Below are positions 21,177-31,117 of a stretch of DNA of 64,000 bases, piece after piece (the stretch's first letter is position 1; every line of letters starts with the position of its first letter). The stretch covers positions 1 to 64,000 of the forward strand of contig QOQE01000008.1 of the NCBI GenBank assembly GCA_003331935.1, read 5' to 3'. The stretch comes from Alphaproteobacteria bacterium (GTDB lineage: Bacteria > Pseudomonadota > Alphaproteobacteria > Rhodobacterales > Rhodobacteraceae). A program made the position numbers and the translations under genes. The notes beneath the pieces were generated by a model. It saw only the letters and a list, made by a program, of their open reading frames with translations, had not been told where the DNA came from and made no database searches.

Positions 21177-21629
21177 ATGAAACTAAGCACAAAAGGAAAG
21201 TACGCTTTGATAGCGATGGCATACATTGCACGAAAGGATTTGAATTCTAAAGTATCTGTTGCGGAGATTTCAAACAAACTTGATATATCCCAGACTTATT
21301 TAGAGCAGCTTTTTATGAAATTACGTAAAGCAAGTTTAGTGAAAGCTTCTAGAGGAGCATCTGGCGGATTCAGCCTTAATCACCATCCTAAAAACATTAG
21401 AATACATGACATTATGGAAGCTGTTGATGAAAATTTTGCTGTTGTATCCAACGAAACGAGATTAGGGTCTAAGGTTTTAAAAGAGCCTTTTGAGCAAGTT
21501 TTAACGGAGAAGTTTTGGGAGCAATTCTCATCTCAAGTGTATTTGTTTCTGCATAATATTTCATTATACGACGTCGCTTCCGACTCAATGGAGCCTTGTC
21601 AAGCTGTAGTAAATTTCGAAAAAGTTTAA
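21177..21629 (+). CDS. iscR: Rrf2/IscR-family regulator of the suf operon, lacking cluster cysteines
   Basis: The 150-residue protein starts with the Rrf2 winged helix (MKLSTKGKYALIAMAYIA), including the wing segment SRGASGGF at residues 58-65. E. coli IscR holds a 2Fe-2S cluster with three cysteines near residues 92-104. Here that stretch has none, and the only cysteine is C141 near the C-terminus. Iron or sulfur sensing must therefore differ, or be absent. It heads the suf operon; its stop shares a base with the next start (TAATG). Rhodobacterales are known to have IscR proteins with reduced cysteine sets. The gene symbol is by family and context. Confidence 0.88.
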   Translation: MKLSTKGKYALIAMAYIARKDLNSKVSVAEISNKLDISQTYLEQLFMKLRKASLVKASRGASGGFSLNHHPKNIRIHDIMEAVDENFAVVSNETRLGSKVLKEPFEQVLTEKFWEQFSSQVYLFLHNISLYDVASDSMEPCQAVVNFEKV

Positions 21630-22699
21630 TGACACTGTTGCAAAATGGCAGACGTTACTTTGATTGGAACGCCAGTTCTTTGTTGTGTGAAAGATCTAGA
21701 CATAGTTTAGTTTCAAATTTAGATTTAGTCGGTAATGCTAGTTCGGTTCACTCAGAGGGCCGAGAAGCAAGAAATATTATAGAAAGATCTCGAGATGATA
21801 TAATGGATCTTCTTGGTCTTGATAGCGGTACAATAATCTTCACGTCTGGTGCGTCTGAGTCGGCAGCCTTATTTTTACACGATAAAAAAATGGAATGCTC
21901 AGCTATTGAACACGATTGTGTAAAAAAGTGGTGTGATGTGTCTATACCTACAATGAAAAATGGCCTTGTTTGTGTTAGCGAATCAAAAAAAAATCTAGCA
22001 TTGCAAATTGCTAATTCTGAGACCGGCATATTACAAAATATGCCAAAAGGTATAGCATGCTCTGATGCAGTTCAAGCTGTTGGTAAAATTGATTGTAAAT
22101 TTGACGAACTTCAACCAGATGCATTTTTTTTAGCTTCACATAAAGTATGTGGACCAAAGGGTGTAGGGGTACTTTTTGTAAAAGACGGTGATTTAGTCCA
22201 ACCCACGGTCATTGGTGGCAATCAAGAGTTTGGTTTGAGAGCAGGCACAGAAAATTTTCTTCTTATTGCGGCATTTTCTGAAGCTCTAGCTTATTCTATT
22301 AACCTAGTTAAAAATGGTGTGTGGCAAGAAATTGAGGTATTAAGAAATATGCTAGAGAATGAAGTTAGAGAAATCTCAAAAAATACTATAGTGGTCGGGG
22401 AAAAAGAAAAGAGACTGCCCAACACATCGTGCATGATTACACCAGGTTGGAAAGGTGAGAGCCAAGTAATTGGGCTAGATCTAGAGGGCTTTAGTGTTTC
22501 GTCAGGAACTGCATGTTCGTCTGGAAAAATAAGTGAAGTAATTATGTTAAAGGAAATGGAGTATAATGACGATCTATCTAATAGTTCAATAAGGGTATCT
22601 TTGGGTCCTGATACAAAAAAAAGTGATATTGAAGCCTTTATTTTCTCTTGGAAACAATTATATTCAAGGCACATAAGGACAGGGAATCTACACAAATGA
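21629..22699 (+). CDS. Cysteine desulfurase, IscS/NifS type
   Basis: This is a PLP enzyme that takes sulfur from cysteine as persulfide. The 356-residue protein starts at the ATG that overlaps the iscR stop. PLP lysine K172 is in ASHK, and the persulfide cysteine C296 is in GTACSSGK on the mobile loop typical of group I (IscS/NifS) enzymes. Group II SufS is also encoded in this operon at 27378-28598, so the operon carries both types. Its N-terminus is short. It overlaps sufB as ATGA. Confidence 0.92.
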   Translation: MTLLQNGRRYFDWNASSLLCERSRHSLVSNLDLVGNASSVHSEGREARNIIERSRDDIMDLLGLDSGTIIFTSGASESAALFLHDKKMECSAIEHDCVKKWCDVSIPTMKNGLVCVSESKKNLALQIANSETGILQNMPKGIACSDAVQAVGKIDCKFDELQPDAFFLASHKVCGPKGVGVLFVKDGDLVQPTVIGGNQEFGLRAGTENFLLIAAFSEALAYSINLVKNGVWQEIEVLRNMLENEVREISKNTIVVGEKEKRLPNTSCMITPGWKGESQVIGLDLEGFSVSSGTACSSGKISEVIMLKEMEYNDDLSNSSIRVSLGPDTKKSDIEAFIFSWKQLYSRHIRTGNLHK

Positions 22700-24216
22700 C
22701 AGATAATTATGAGGCAAGGGACGTAATAGACAAGGAAACCCTCTCGACAGTTAAATCCGTGGGCGATACCTATAAGTATGGCTTTTCTACTGATATAGAA
22801 ACCGAATACGCACCGTTAGGATTAAACGAAGATATTGTTAGGCTTATATCTGAAAAGAACAGTGAGCCTAGTTGGATGCTTGATTGGAGGCTCAAGGCTT
22901 TTAATAGATGGAAAAAACTTAAACAACCGGATTGGGCACTACTAAAAATACCCGAGATTGATTTTCAAAACCAGTACTACTATGCTCGACCTGCGAATAT
23001 GAAAGAAAAGCCAAAAAGCTTAGATGACGTAGACCCTAAACTTCTAGAAACTTACTCCAAGCTAGGAATTCCATTAACCGAGCAAAAGAAGCTTGCTGGT
23101 GTGGTAGAGGAAGCTCCTTTGGGAGAGGGAGAAAACCGTAAGGTTGCGGTCGATGCAGTTTTTGATAGTGTTTCGGTCGGAACAACCTTCAAGGAAGAGT
23201 TGAAATCCGCAGGAGTTATTTTTTGTTCGATATCGGAAGCGATCAAGGAATATCCCCATTTAGTTAAAAAATATCTTGGATCGGTTGTGCCAATATCAGA
23301 CAACTTTTTTGCTTGCCTCAACGCTGCAGTTTTTTCTGATGGTTCATTTGTATATATTCCTGAGGGGGTGAAGTGCCCTATGGAGCTGTCAACCTACTTT
23401 AGAATTAACGCTGAAAACACTGGGCAATTTGAAAGAACGTTAATTGTTGCGGATAATAATGCATACGTAAGTTATTTAGAAGGATGCACCGCGCCACAAA
23501 GGGATGAAAGTCAGTTACATGCAGCCGTGGTGGAGTTGGTAATTCTAGAGGAAGCAGAAATCAAATATTCAACAGTCCAAAATTGGTTTCCAGGAGATGA
23601 GAATGGTGTTGGAGGTATTTATAATTTTGTTACTAAACGTGCAGATTGTAGGGGTAAAAATTCTAAAGTAATGTGGACACAAGTTGAGACTGGTTCTGCA
23701 ATAACTTGGAAATACCCATCGTGTGTTCTTAAAGGTGACAATTCATCTGGTGAATTTTATTCAATAGCTATAACGAATAACATGCAGCAGGCCGATACAG
23801 GCACTAAGATGATACACCTTGGTAAAAACACAAACAGCAGAATTGTGAGCAAGGGAATTAGTGCTGGAAAGGCGCAAAATACCTACAGAGGACTAGTGCA
23901 AATTGGCGGTAAATCACAAAACTCAAGAAACTTTACTCAATGCGACAGCCTACTGATTGGTAATAAATGTGGAGCCCATACAGTGCCTTACATCGAGGTA
24001 AATAATAGTAGTGCAAGAGCGGAACATGAGGCTACAACGTCAAAGGTAGATGAAGATCAGCTTTTCTATTGTATGCAAAGGGGCATCCAGGAAGAAGATG
24101 CTGTTGCCTTAATTGTTAATGGGTTTTGTAAGGAAGTGCTGCAAGCGCTACCTATGGAATTTGCTATGGAGGCACAAAAATTAGTGGCAATTTCATTAGA
24201 AGGGTCCGTTGGATAA
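22696..24216 (+). CDS. sufB: Fe-S cluster assembly scaffold SufB
   Basis: SufB with SufC and SufD forms the SufBC2D scaffold that builds Fe-S clusters. The start is the ATG at 22696 in the ATGA overlap, giving 506 residues. The beta-helix core contains [14 protein letters not shown], and near the C-terminus [14 protein letters not shown] holds the conserved sulfur-accepting cysteine. The tail is helical. The length is close to E. coli SufB (495). It is tightly packed with sufC, one base between stop and start. Confidence 0.97.
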   Translation: MTDNYEARDVIDKETLSTVKSVGDTYKYGFSTDIETEYAPLGLNEDIVRLISEKNSEPSWMLDWRLKAFNRWKKLKQPDWALLKIPEIDFQNQYYYARPANMKEKPKSLDDVDPKLLETYSKLGIPLTEQKKLAGVVEEAPLGEGENRKVAVDAVFDSVSVGTTFKEELKSAGVIFCSISEAIKEYPHLVKKYLGSVVPISDNFFACLNAAVFSDGSFVYIPEGVKCPMELSTYFRINAENTGQFERTLIVADNNAYVSYLEGCTAPQRDESQLHAAVVELVILEEAEIKYSTVQNWFPGDENGVGGIYNFVTKRADCRGKNSKVMWTQVETGSAITWKYPSCVLKGDNSSGEFYSIAITNNMQQADTGTKMIHLGKNTNSRIVSKGISAGKAQNTYRGLVQIGGKSQNSRNFTQCDSLLIGNKCGAHTVPYIEVNNSSARAEHEATTSKVDEDQLFYCMQRGIQEEDAVALIVNGFCKEVLQALPMEFAMEAQKLVAISLEGSVG

Positions 24217-24217
24217 T

Positions 24218-24982
24218 ATGTTAAAGATCGATGATTTAAAGGTTTCTTTAGAAGAAGAAGAAAAGCAAATTATAAAAGGTTTATCCCTTTCAATTAATCC
24301 AGGTGAGGTACACGCGATAATGGGGCCAAATGGATCTGGAAAATCTACACTTTCAAGTGTCTTAGCGGGAAAAGATGGATACATCGTTGATAGTGGTGCC
24401 GTTAAATTCGACGGAAATGACCTTTTAGAAGCTGAGGTTGAAGAACGAGCTGCACTTGGAGTTTTTATGGCATTTCAATACCCAATTGAGATACCTGGAG
24501 TTGGTAACATGAATTTTCTAAGGACGGCTCTAAATTCACAGAGGAAAACAAGAGGCCAGGAAGAACTCAACGCAGCAGACTTTTTGAAGCTTGTACGTGG
24601 AATAGCAAAAGAATTAGAAATTAGTGACGAAATGATGAAAAGACCCGTCAATGTGGGAGCATCTGGGGGAGAAAAAAAGCGAAATGAAATATTACAAATG
24701 TGTTTACTTGAACCAAGATTTGTAATTTTAGACGAAACAGATAGCGGTTTGGATGTTGATGCCATGAAATTGGTCTCCAGAGGAGTAAATAATTTCTCGT
24801 CGTCTTCGCGTTCATTTCTTGTTATAACTCATTATCAGAGACTTCTAAACTACATCGTCCCCGATTTTGTTCATATTATGGTAGATGGAAAAATTGTAAA
24901 AACTGGTGATAAAAGTCTCGCTCTTCATGTAGAAGATACTGGTTATAAAGATTTCCTTCAACTTGGTAAGGAAAAACATTGA
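24218..24982 (+). CDS. sufC: Fe-S cluster assembly ATPase SufC
   Basis: SufC is the ABC-type ATPase of the SufBC2D complex. The ATG at 24218 is favoured over an in-frame TTG at 24209. The 254-residue protein has Walker A GPNGSGKST at residues 36-44, signature SGGEKKRNE and Walker B with LDETDSGLD, the latter typical of SufC. It overlaps the sufD start by 4 bases. Confidence 0.97.
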   Translation: MLKIDDLKVSLEEEEKQIIKGLSLSINPGEVHAIMGPNGSGKSTLSSVLAGKDGYIVDSGAVKFDGNDLLEAEVEERAALGVFMAFQYPIEIPGVGNMNFLRTALNSQRKTRGQEELNAADFLKLVRGIAKELEISDEMMKRPVNVGASGGEKKRNEILQMCLLEPRFVILDETDSGLDVDAMKLVSRGVNNFSSSSRSFLVITHYQRLLNYIVPDFVHIMVDGKIVKTGDKSLALHVEDTGYKDFLQLGKEKH

Positions 24983-26199
24983 ATCATGTAAATATAAGTA
25001 ATTGGTATAATTCCTTAATAAATGAATTTAAAAGTAAAAGTTTAAGTATTGAGAAAGTTAGCCGACGGTCAGAATATTGGAGAAAAAGCAACTTAGATAT
25101 TATCTCTGACTTTGTTGATGATACATCGCAAATAGACCTAAACTCTATTAATGGTACTTGCTTATATGAGCCTAATCTTACTGTTCATGGCGATATTTTA
25201 GAGTTAGCGGATGAGAAGAGTTATGAAGGTTTAAGCATTTTAGACGTTATCGCTGACGAAGACTCTTTTGCTAAGGGTTACTTTGGTAGGCTTGAAAAAA
25301 AATCCCAAAGGCTTGTCCCCAGGCCTCTGGCAAGAGAGAATACCTTAAGTCCAAAAGTTGGGTACGTTTTTAATTTTTCCGATAATCTGAAAAAGCCATT
25401 AGTGATTCACAATAAAACTAGTCCCTCTGCAAGCAGTTGTTTTCAAAGAAATCTAATTGTTCTTAAAGAGAATGTGGAAGCCACGATAATTGAAACCGGA
25501 AATAATCTTTCGGTTTTCAATAACGTAACTGAAATTTATTTGGGAAAAAACGCTAAATTAAATTATTTAGATTTAACGGGAGAAGATAATCTATTTCCAA
25601 AAATATCACATAAGTTTTGTGATATGGCTGAATATTCATCCTTTAATCATTTTGGACTTAGGCTGAATACCAAGGCAACAAGAACAGAAATTGAGTTGCA
25701 CTTAAACGGTAGAGGAATAAGTACTTCAATTGCAAATGTTTGCCTTTTAAATAAAGAAAATCACATAAGCGACGAAAATGTATTAATTAACCATAATGCT
25801 CATGAGTGTAAAAGTAGGCAAGTTTTTAAATCAGTTCTTGATAATGATTGTACCTCCATAGTGCGCGGAAAAATCTATGTAGAACCTGTGGCTCAAAAGA
25901 CCGATGGTTATCAATCTAGCAGATCACTTTTGCTTAACGAAAACTCAAAGTTTTTATGTAAGCCAGAGTTGGAGATTTATGCGGATGATGTTATTTGTTC
26001 GCATGGATCCACATCCGGGTCTCTCGACCAAGAGAGTTTATTTTACTTGCTAAGTAGAGGTGTGCATAAGAATAAGGCCAAAGAAATGCTAATTTCAGCG
26101 TTCATTTCTGAAGCTTTAGACGAGATTGAGGATGGTAGCATTAAATCAGCTTTGAGTAATTATATTGATATTTGGATCTCAAGCTTTTTTAATGAATAG
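24979..26199 (+). CDS. sufD: Fe-S cluster assembly protein SufD
   Basis: SufD is the SufB paralogue in the SufBC2D scaffold. The 406-residue protein starts at TTG 24979 in a TTGA overlap with the sufC stop, with AAGGAAA upstream. No in-frame ATG occurs nearby. The C-terminal beta-helix keeps the functional histidine H342 in CSHGSTSG, equivalent to E. coli H360. The N-terminal third is divergent, as usual. The end overlaps the next gene by 8 bases. Confidence 0.95.
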   Translation: MNHVNISNWYNSLINEFKSKSLSIEKVSRRSEYWRKSNLDIISDFVDDTSQIDLNSINGTCLYEPNLTVHGDILELADEKSYEGLSILDVIADEDSFAKGYFGRLEKKSQRLVPRPLARENTLSPKVGYVFNFSDNLKKPLVIHNKTSPSASSCFQRNLIVLKENVEATIIETGNNLSVFNNVTEIYLGKNAKLNYLDLTGEDNLFPKISHKFCDMAEYSSFNHFGLRLNTKATRTEIELHLNGRGISTSIANVCLLNKENHISDENVLINHNAHECKSRQVFKSVLDNDCTSIVRGKIYVEPVAQKTDGYQSSRSLLLNENSKFLCKPELEIYADDVICSHGSTSGSLDQESLFYLLSRGVHKNKAKEMLISAFISEALDEIEDGSIKSALSNYIDIWISSFFNE

Positions 26200-26758
26200 A
26201 CAGGAAAAAATTAATAGAGGTTTCTTCACAGCTATTCTCTATTCATTCAAGGACTTGGATAAGTCAATCAGTGAACAGATTGAAATAAGAGGTAGAGAAA
26301 GTCAATTACTTCCCCTTCTTTATTTTACATGTTTGATCTTGCTATTGTCGCAACTAATTCAAGTTACTTCCCAAGTTCAGCAAGCCCCTTATTTATCGGT
26401 TATAACTGCTGTGATTGTTACTTATCTTTTTTTTCTTCCAATTTTTATGTATATCACAAGCTTTATACTTCATTTGGTATTAAAACTGTTTGGGGCTATT
26501 TCTCCGAGCTTTCAAACTCGGCTAGCTATGTTTTGGTCTCTTTCCTTATCTGCTTTAATATTTTTATTTGTAAGCGTTGTAAAAATATTTACAAATGGGC
26601 CCATAGAGCTTGTCATTATCACTTTCTCTGAGCTTATTGTCGTCTATATTTTTTCGAGAGTTCTGGGGTTTGTATGCAATTTTAGGGATAGAAACCTGTT
26701 CACATTTGTTATGATTAGTTTTTATCTCACGCCGGTTATGCTTATAAATTTTAGTTAA
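26192..26758 (+). CDS. Polytopic membrane protein in suf operon, possibly Yip1 family
   Basis: The 188-residue protein starts at the ATG at 26192 that overlaps the sufD stop. A polar N-terminal stretch of about 35 residues is followed by about five hydrophobic helices. I see no catalytic motif, cysteine pair or heme site. Topology and position between sufD and sufS fit the YIP1-type proteins reported in suf operons of some alphaproteobacteria, which is from memory. Its neighbour downstream has the same size and topology and may be a distant duplicate. The role is unknown; tethering or metal delivery at the membrane are guesses. Confidence 0.8.
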   Translation: MNRQEKINRGFFTAILYSFKDLDKSISEQIEIRGRESQLLPLLYFTCLILLLSQLIQVTSQVQQAPYLSVITAVIVTYLFFLPIFMYITSFILHLVLKLFGAISPSFQTRLAMFWSLSLSALIFLFVSVVKIFTNGPIELVIITFSELIVVYIFSRVLGFVCNFRDRNLFTFVMISFYLTPVMLINFS

Positions 26759-26773
26759 GGAACCTGAAATAGA

Positions 26774-27385
26774 ATGGACTTAAAGCAATTGTTGATAATA
26801 AGCCTCAGAAGGCCAACCGCACTACCTAACAAATTAAGCCAAGTTAAATTAGAATTAAATACCTTGGTTGAAGGAGCTCTTTTCATTGCAGCTACAACTT
26901 CTTTGTTGAATTCCTCTTTGGACCGGTTGATTTTTAAGTCATATGAAAATGCCTCGAAGCTACTTGAAAATAATTCCTTATCCTTTATTTTCGATCCTTT
27001 TAGTATGTTCGCTTTTGAGTTAATTTTTATTACAACTGTGATTGGATCTATTTTATTTTTTAGTAATTTTTCCAATCAAAACGTGAGCGTAGAAGAATTA
27101 GGAAAAAATGTATTATTTTTATTTTTGGTAGCCTTTATTTTTAAATTTACTCAAGTCTTTTTTGTATTTATTTCAATTGACTTGTACTATATTTTTAGGT
27201 TTGCAGAAATATTGTGGTTTATTTGGGCATTGTCTTCTGTGGTGGTAGTACTATATAAATACAAGAGTATTTTATTAACAGCATTTTTAGGAACTATCAC
27301 GGTCTCGCTATCCATGGGCTTAATGTTCATAATATTCATATCGCTTCTTCAATCTTTATTAGTAGGTAATACCCCTAATGTTTGA
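26774..27385 (+). CDS. Second polytopic membrane protein in suf operon
   Basis: A 203-residue protein with an amphipathic basic head (about 30 residues) and about five hydrophobic helices, with no cysteines or other catalytic motif. Layout and length resemble the preceding gene, though identity by eye is low. Its 3' end overlaps the sufS start by 8 bases, so it is fixed inside the operon and translated with it. The function is unknown; Yip1-like membership is a tentative suggestion. Confidence 0.8.
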   Translation: MDLKQLLIISLRRPTALPNKLSQVKLELNTLVEGALFIAATTSLLNSSLDRLIFKSYENASKLLENNSLSFIFDPFSMFAFELIFITTVIGSILFFSNFSNQNVSVEELGKNVLFLFLVAFIFKFTQVFFVFISIDLYYIFRFAEILWFIWALSSVVVVLYKYKSILLTAFLGTITVSLSMGLMFIIFISLLQSLLVGNTPNV

Positions 27386-28598
27386 TGTTTTAGAAATAAG
27401 AAAAGAATTTCCTATATTGGCTAAGAAAGTTAATGATAAGCCTTTAGTTTACCTAGATAACGGTGCTTCTTCCCAAAAACCAATATCGGTTATAGAAACA
27501 ATTAAAAACTGCTATGAAAATGAGTATTCAAATGTTCATAGAGGCTTGCATTTTTTGTCAAATCTAGCCACTGAAAAATTTGAAGCCGTAAGAGAGAAAA
27601 CTAGAAGTTTTTTAGGAGCCGCTTATCTTGAAGAGATCATTTTTACATCTGGTTCTACTGAGGCATTAAATCTGGTGTCTTACGCCTGGGCAAATCAGAA
27701 TCTGGAATATGGTGATGAGATCATTTTGTCTACTTTAGAGCATCATGCCAACATAGTCCCATGGCATTTTTTAAGATCTAGAAAAAATGTTAAACTTGTT
27801 TGGATAGACCCAGATGAAAATGGTCAAATATCATTTGAGATGATTGAGAAAAAAATTTCTTCTAAGACAAAGATGGTTTGCATAACTCATATGTCTAATG
27901 TTTTTGGATCTATAATAGACGTGAAAACAATTTGCCAAAATCTTAAAAAAAGAGGAATTGTGACCGTTTTAGATGGGTCACAAGCCATCGTTCACTTGGA
28001 AGTTGATGTAAAGTCTATAGGGTGTGATTTTTATACATTTACTGGTCATAAGCTATTTGGCCCCACTGGTACCGGTGTGCTTTATGTCAACAAAAAAAGG
28101 ATAGAAGAGATGGTACCATTTATCGGTGGGGGAGAGATGATTAAAAATGTGTCAAAGGACGATGTTACTTTCAATCAATCTCCTTTTTTATTTGAAGCCG
28201 GAACACCGGGTATAGCTGAAATCATAGGACTAGGTGCGGCCATCGACTTTGTCTTAAGCTTCGATAGAAAATCTGTGTTGGAGTATGAAATATCATTATC
28301 TGAGTATGCTAGAGCTAAACTGCAGAGGCTTGATTGGTTAGCTAAACATTCGTTTCATAGTGATAACCTGGCAATTTTTTCTTTTTCTATGGAAGGGATT
28401 GCACATGCTCATGACATGGCTACTATATTAGATGCAAACGGGGTGGCGGTTAGGTCCGGTCATCACTGTGCCCAACCTTTAATGAAGTTTATCGGAGTGC
28501 CTGCGACTTGTAGAGCTAGTCTTGCTTTGTATAACACACAAGAGGAAATTGACATGCTTATTGAGTCATTAGAAAAATGTAAAAAACTATTCGGTTAA
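27378..28598 (+). CDS. sufS: Cysteine desulfurase SufS
   Basis: This is a group II cysteine desulfurase that mobilises sulfur for the SUF scaffold. The 406-residue protein has PLP lysine K225 in TGHK and catalytic C364 in SGHHCAQP, matching E. coli SufS. It normally needs SufE or SufU as an acceptor, and none is encoded in the operon; sufA and sufT are also absent here. It is the last gene of the operon. Its end overlaps the convergent acylase gene by 12 bases. Confidence 0.96.
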   Translation: MFDVLEIRKEFPILAKKVNDKPLVYLDNGASSQKPISVIETIKNCYENEYSNVHRGLHFLSNLATEKFEAVREKTRSFLGAAYLEEIIFTSGSTEALNLVSYAWANQNLEYGDEIILSTLEHHANIVPWHFLRSRKNVKLVWIDPDENGQISFEMIEKKISSKTKMVCITHMSNVFGSIIDVKTICQNLKKRGIVTVLDGSQAIVHLEVDVKSIGCDFYTFTGHKLFGPTGTGVLYVNKKRIEEMVPFIGGGEMIKNVSKDDVTFNQSPFLFEAGTPGIAEIIGLGAAIDFVLSFDRKSVLEYEISLSEYARAKLQRLDWLAKHSFHSDNLAIFSFSMEGIAHAHDMATILDANGVAVRSGHHCAQPLMKFIGVPATCRASLALYNTQEEIDMLIESLEKCKKLFG

Positions 28599-31049
28599 AG
28601 AGGGGTAAATTATAGTTTCACCTTTAGAACCACCTAACACCATTTTTTTAGCTCCAGATAAAAATAAAAAACCTCCATTTTTCCAAATTTTGGTTTGATC
28701 GTCATAATGTTTTGAAAGCATATGACCACTTTGTCCAGTAGGCAGAATAAACATATTTTTGTTTGGTGTAGAAAAATCAACAATCATTTTAAACGAACTG
28801 GCCTTTGCTTCATTGTTTTGAGAAATATCATTCAACATAGTTGAGTTTAAGGTATATGCACTTCCAGAAACCTCGCTGGATATTTCCCGTAAAAACTTTG
28901 GGACTAGAATACTAACTTCTGAAAAAGGGGGATGATTGATCCTTCTCTCATTGCCCCATCTCCATTTGTTGACATCAGATCCATATTCGTTTCTAAGTCT
29001 TCGAAGGCTTATTGTTAATGATTTTTTTGATAATTCAGCACATGTTTCTATTTTATCGGAATGCTTTATATCACACCATGCCCCAGCTTCCTCTAAGTTT
29101 CTAAGTACTTTTTCTAAAAACAGCGGACTTATTGTGTCGGTAAAATTGAAATTTAAACTTAACTCATCTTCAATGAGCATTTTTTTGAATGTTTTTACCC
29201 AACTTGAATAAATGAGAGGCTCTGGTGAGCTCGTCATCATATTACCGTTCCAATTTGTTAAAAGTTCTAAACTGCGAGCTTTTATCTCATTGATGTCATC
29301 TGGTTCGTTATCATCGTACTGAAACCAAAGTTCTTTACCCATTAATGGTAACAGAGTACGAGCAGGTTCAGAAATGAAATCATTTTGCAGCTCTTTAAAG
29401 CTTTCGACACTATGAAAGTCTCTATTATTAGTCATTTTGGTTGCTCTAAGAAGTCTCTGTTCATCACCCCAATTGAAGCTAAAGTGATTTGGGAACTCTT
29501 CTTCCAGAAAGCTGTTATTCGTATTTAAGAATAATCCTCCTTTGTTAGAAAGAATCATAGGTTGAATTTCTTTTTTTAAACTTAAATCCCATTGATTTTC
29601 AGTTTTCCAACCAAGTGAAATGACTTGACCTTTAGTTTCATTTTCTTTACTCCTTTTCGGTGCATCACCAATAAATACAGAATTTACCTCTGTTTCATCT
29701 GCAATAACAAAAATCAAATTAAAGCTATTGTTATTTGGTATTTTGGCTTTAAAGTCCTTTACGTTGGTAGCAGACATTAATTTAAGAAAAGCTTCCATAG
29801 TTGTATCGTTTCTATTAAAGCCGGTCCAAGCCAGGGAAATAAGGAAACCTTGAGGGACAATAGATTGCATTCTATAAAGTTCATGAGGAATTATTACCCG
29901 GCTTTCAGTACGCTTGACTAAGAAACTACGGGTGGCATTATTTTTTACTTTTATTAATTTTTTCTCAGTAGAAAACTCCTTATATCCTGATGGCGAAAGA
30001 TATTCTTTATTATTCTCTAGGTTTAATTTTTCGAAATAAAGATCTTGATCGTCAACAAAAGAGAAAGAAGAACCCCATGCTATATTATCATTTTTTCCAG
30101 AAAATATTACTGGCACACCCGGGATCGTTGCCCCAACTGCAGAAGTTTTGTTAAGATTAAGATGAGCAAGCATCCATATAGATGGTGAAGATAGAGGTAA
30201 GAATAAATTTGCTAATAATAACGATTTTTTTGAAGCGGTCCTGCTGCTATCAGCAGCAAAAACATTGGAATAAAACCCAGCATTTAAAGGCGAAAAAAAA
30301 CTAGCATTATTGTTTTTGCTACGCTTCTCGAATTTATTAAATTTCACTTCTTCTAATTTCAAGCTAATTTCGCTAAGCTTTGATCGTAAGTGTGATGAAT
30401 TGCCTATTAGATGATTGAGTTTATTCTCTGGTACAGTTGAAAATAGTAAACTTGTTAGCTCTATCTCTTTTAACGCTTTATTAGATGACAAAAACTCAAT
30501 TAGTTTAAATATGGCTAAACTATCTACTGGCCTCCATGGAGTGACCTCAGGTGAGTAGAAAAAAAACTCAGGAGACCCGCGTCCTAGCCCCTGCTCTTGT
30601 ATTTCTTTCAACCTTAAATTAATCCCTTGTGAGTAAAATGATAAAATTTGTTTAAAATCTGAAGGCAAATTTTTAAATATTTCATTTGCTAATGTTTGTA
30701 GATCTAGAGATTTCATGAATGAGTCTAGGAGTACAGTTCTATTGCCACTAATTTCAGATAAGCGGCCCTGGGAGAGACGTTTGAGATAAGTCATTTGCCA
30801 AAGACGTTCTTGCGCATGAACATACCCTAGACCAAAAAAAGTTTCTTTATCGTTATTTCCTGTAATATGTGGAATTGCGTATGGATCTGTCTTTATGATA
30901 ATTTTTGATTTAATGTCATTAGCAAACAGTTTCTTATTATAGTCTGGTAAAGATTGATAACTTAAATAAAAGAAGAAACCAAAGATGGTTAAGAAAAACA
31001 AGGTGGTTGCCATTAAAAGGTATGGCAATGCTTTTATCAGTATTTTCAT
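28587..31049 (-). CDS. Penicillin-acylase-family N-terminal nucleophile hydrolase
   Basis: The 820-residue protein has an N-terminal membrane anchor or signal (residues about 10-30) and the family layout of alpha chain, linker and beta chain. Early motifs include GYVHAQERLWQM. The likely autocatalytic serine is S261 in FYSNVFAADS, followed by SRTAS and a WMLAHLN segment. The usual post-serine ANDPH-like segment reads ANLFLPL, so a normally conserved Asp-Pro-His is lost. Family members cleave amide bonds in beta-lactams, acyl-homoserine lactones or lipopeptides; the substrate here is unknown. It should be periplasmic. Confidence 0.87.
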   Translation of the reverse strand: MKILIKALPYLLMATTLFFLTIFGFFFYLSYQSLPDYNKKLFANDIKSKIIIKTDPYAIPHITGNNDKETFFGLGYVHAQERLWQMTYLKRLSQGRLSEISGNRTVLLDSFMKSLDLQTLANEIFKNLPSDFKQILSFYSQGINLRLKEIQEQGLGRGSPEFFFYSPEVTPWRPVDSLAIFKLIEFLSSNKALKEIELTSLLFSTVPENKLNHLIGNSSHLRSKLSEISLKLEEVKFNKFEKRSKNNNASFFSPLNAGFYSNVFAADSSRTASKKSLLLANLFLPLSSPSIWMLAHLNLNKTSAVGATIPGVPVIFSGKNDNIAWGSSFSFVDDQDLYFEKLNLENNKEYLSPSGYKEFSTEKKLIKVKNNATRSFLVKRTESRVIIPHELYRMQSIVPQGFLISLAWTGFNRNDTTMEAFLKLMSATNVKDFKAKIPNNNSFNLIFVIADETEVNSVFIGDAPKRSKENETKGQVISLGWKTENQWDLSLKKEIQPMILSNKGGLFLNTNNSFLEEEFPNHFSFNWGDEQRLLRATKMTNNRDFHSVESFKELQNDFISEPARTLLPLMGKELWFQYDDNEPDDINEIKARSLELLTNWNGNMMTSSPEPLIYSSWVKTFKKMLIEDELSLNFNFTDTISPLFLEKVLRNLEEAGAWCDIKHSDKIETCAELSKKSLTISLRRLRNEYGSDVNKWRWGNERRINHPPFSEVSILVPKFLREISSEVSGSAYTLNSTMLNDISQNNEAKASSFKMIVDFSTPNKNMFILPTGQSGHMLSKHYDDQTKIWKNGGFLFLSGAKKMVLGGSKGETIIYPSLTE

Positions 31050-31117
31050 TATATCAACTTTGTTAAAAACTAGATTATACTATAATACTATGATTTTCAC
31101 TTATTAAGGATTTAGTC

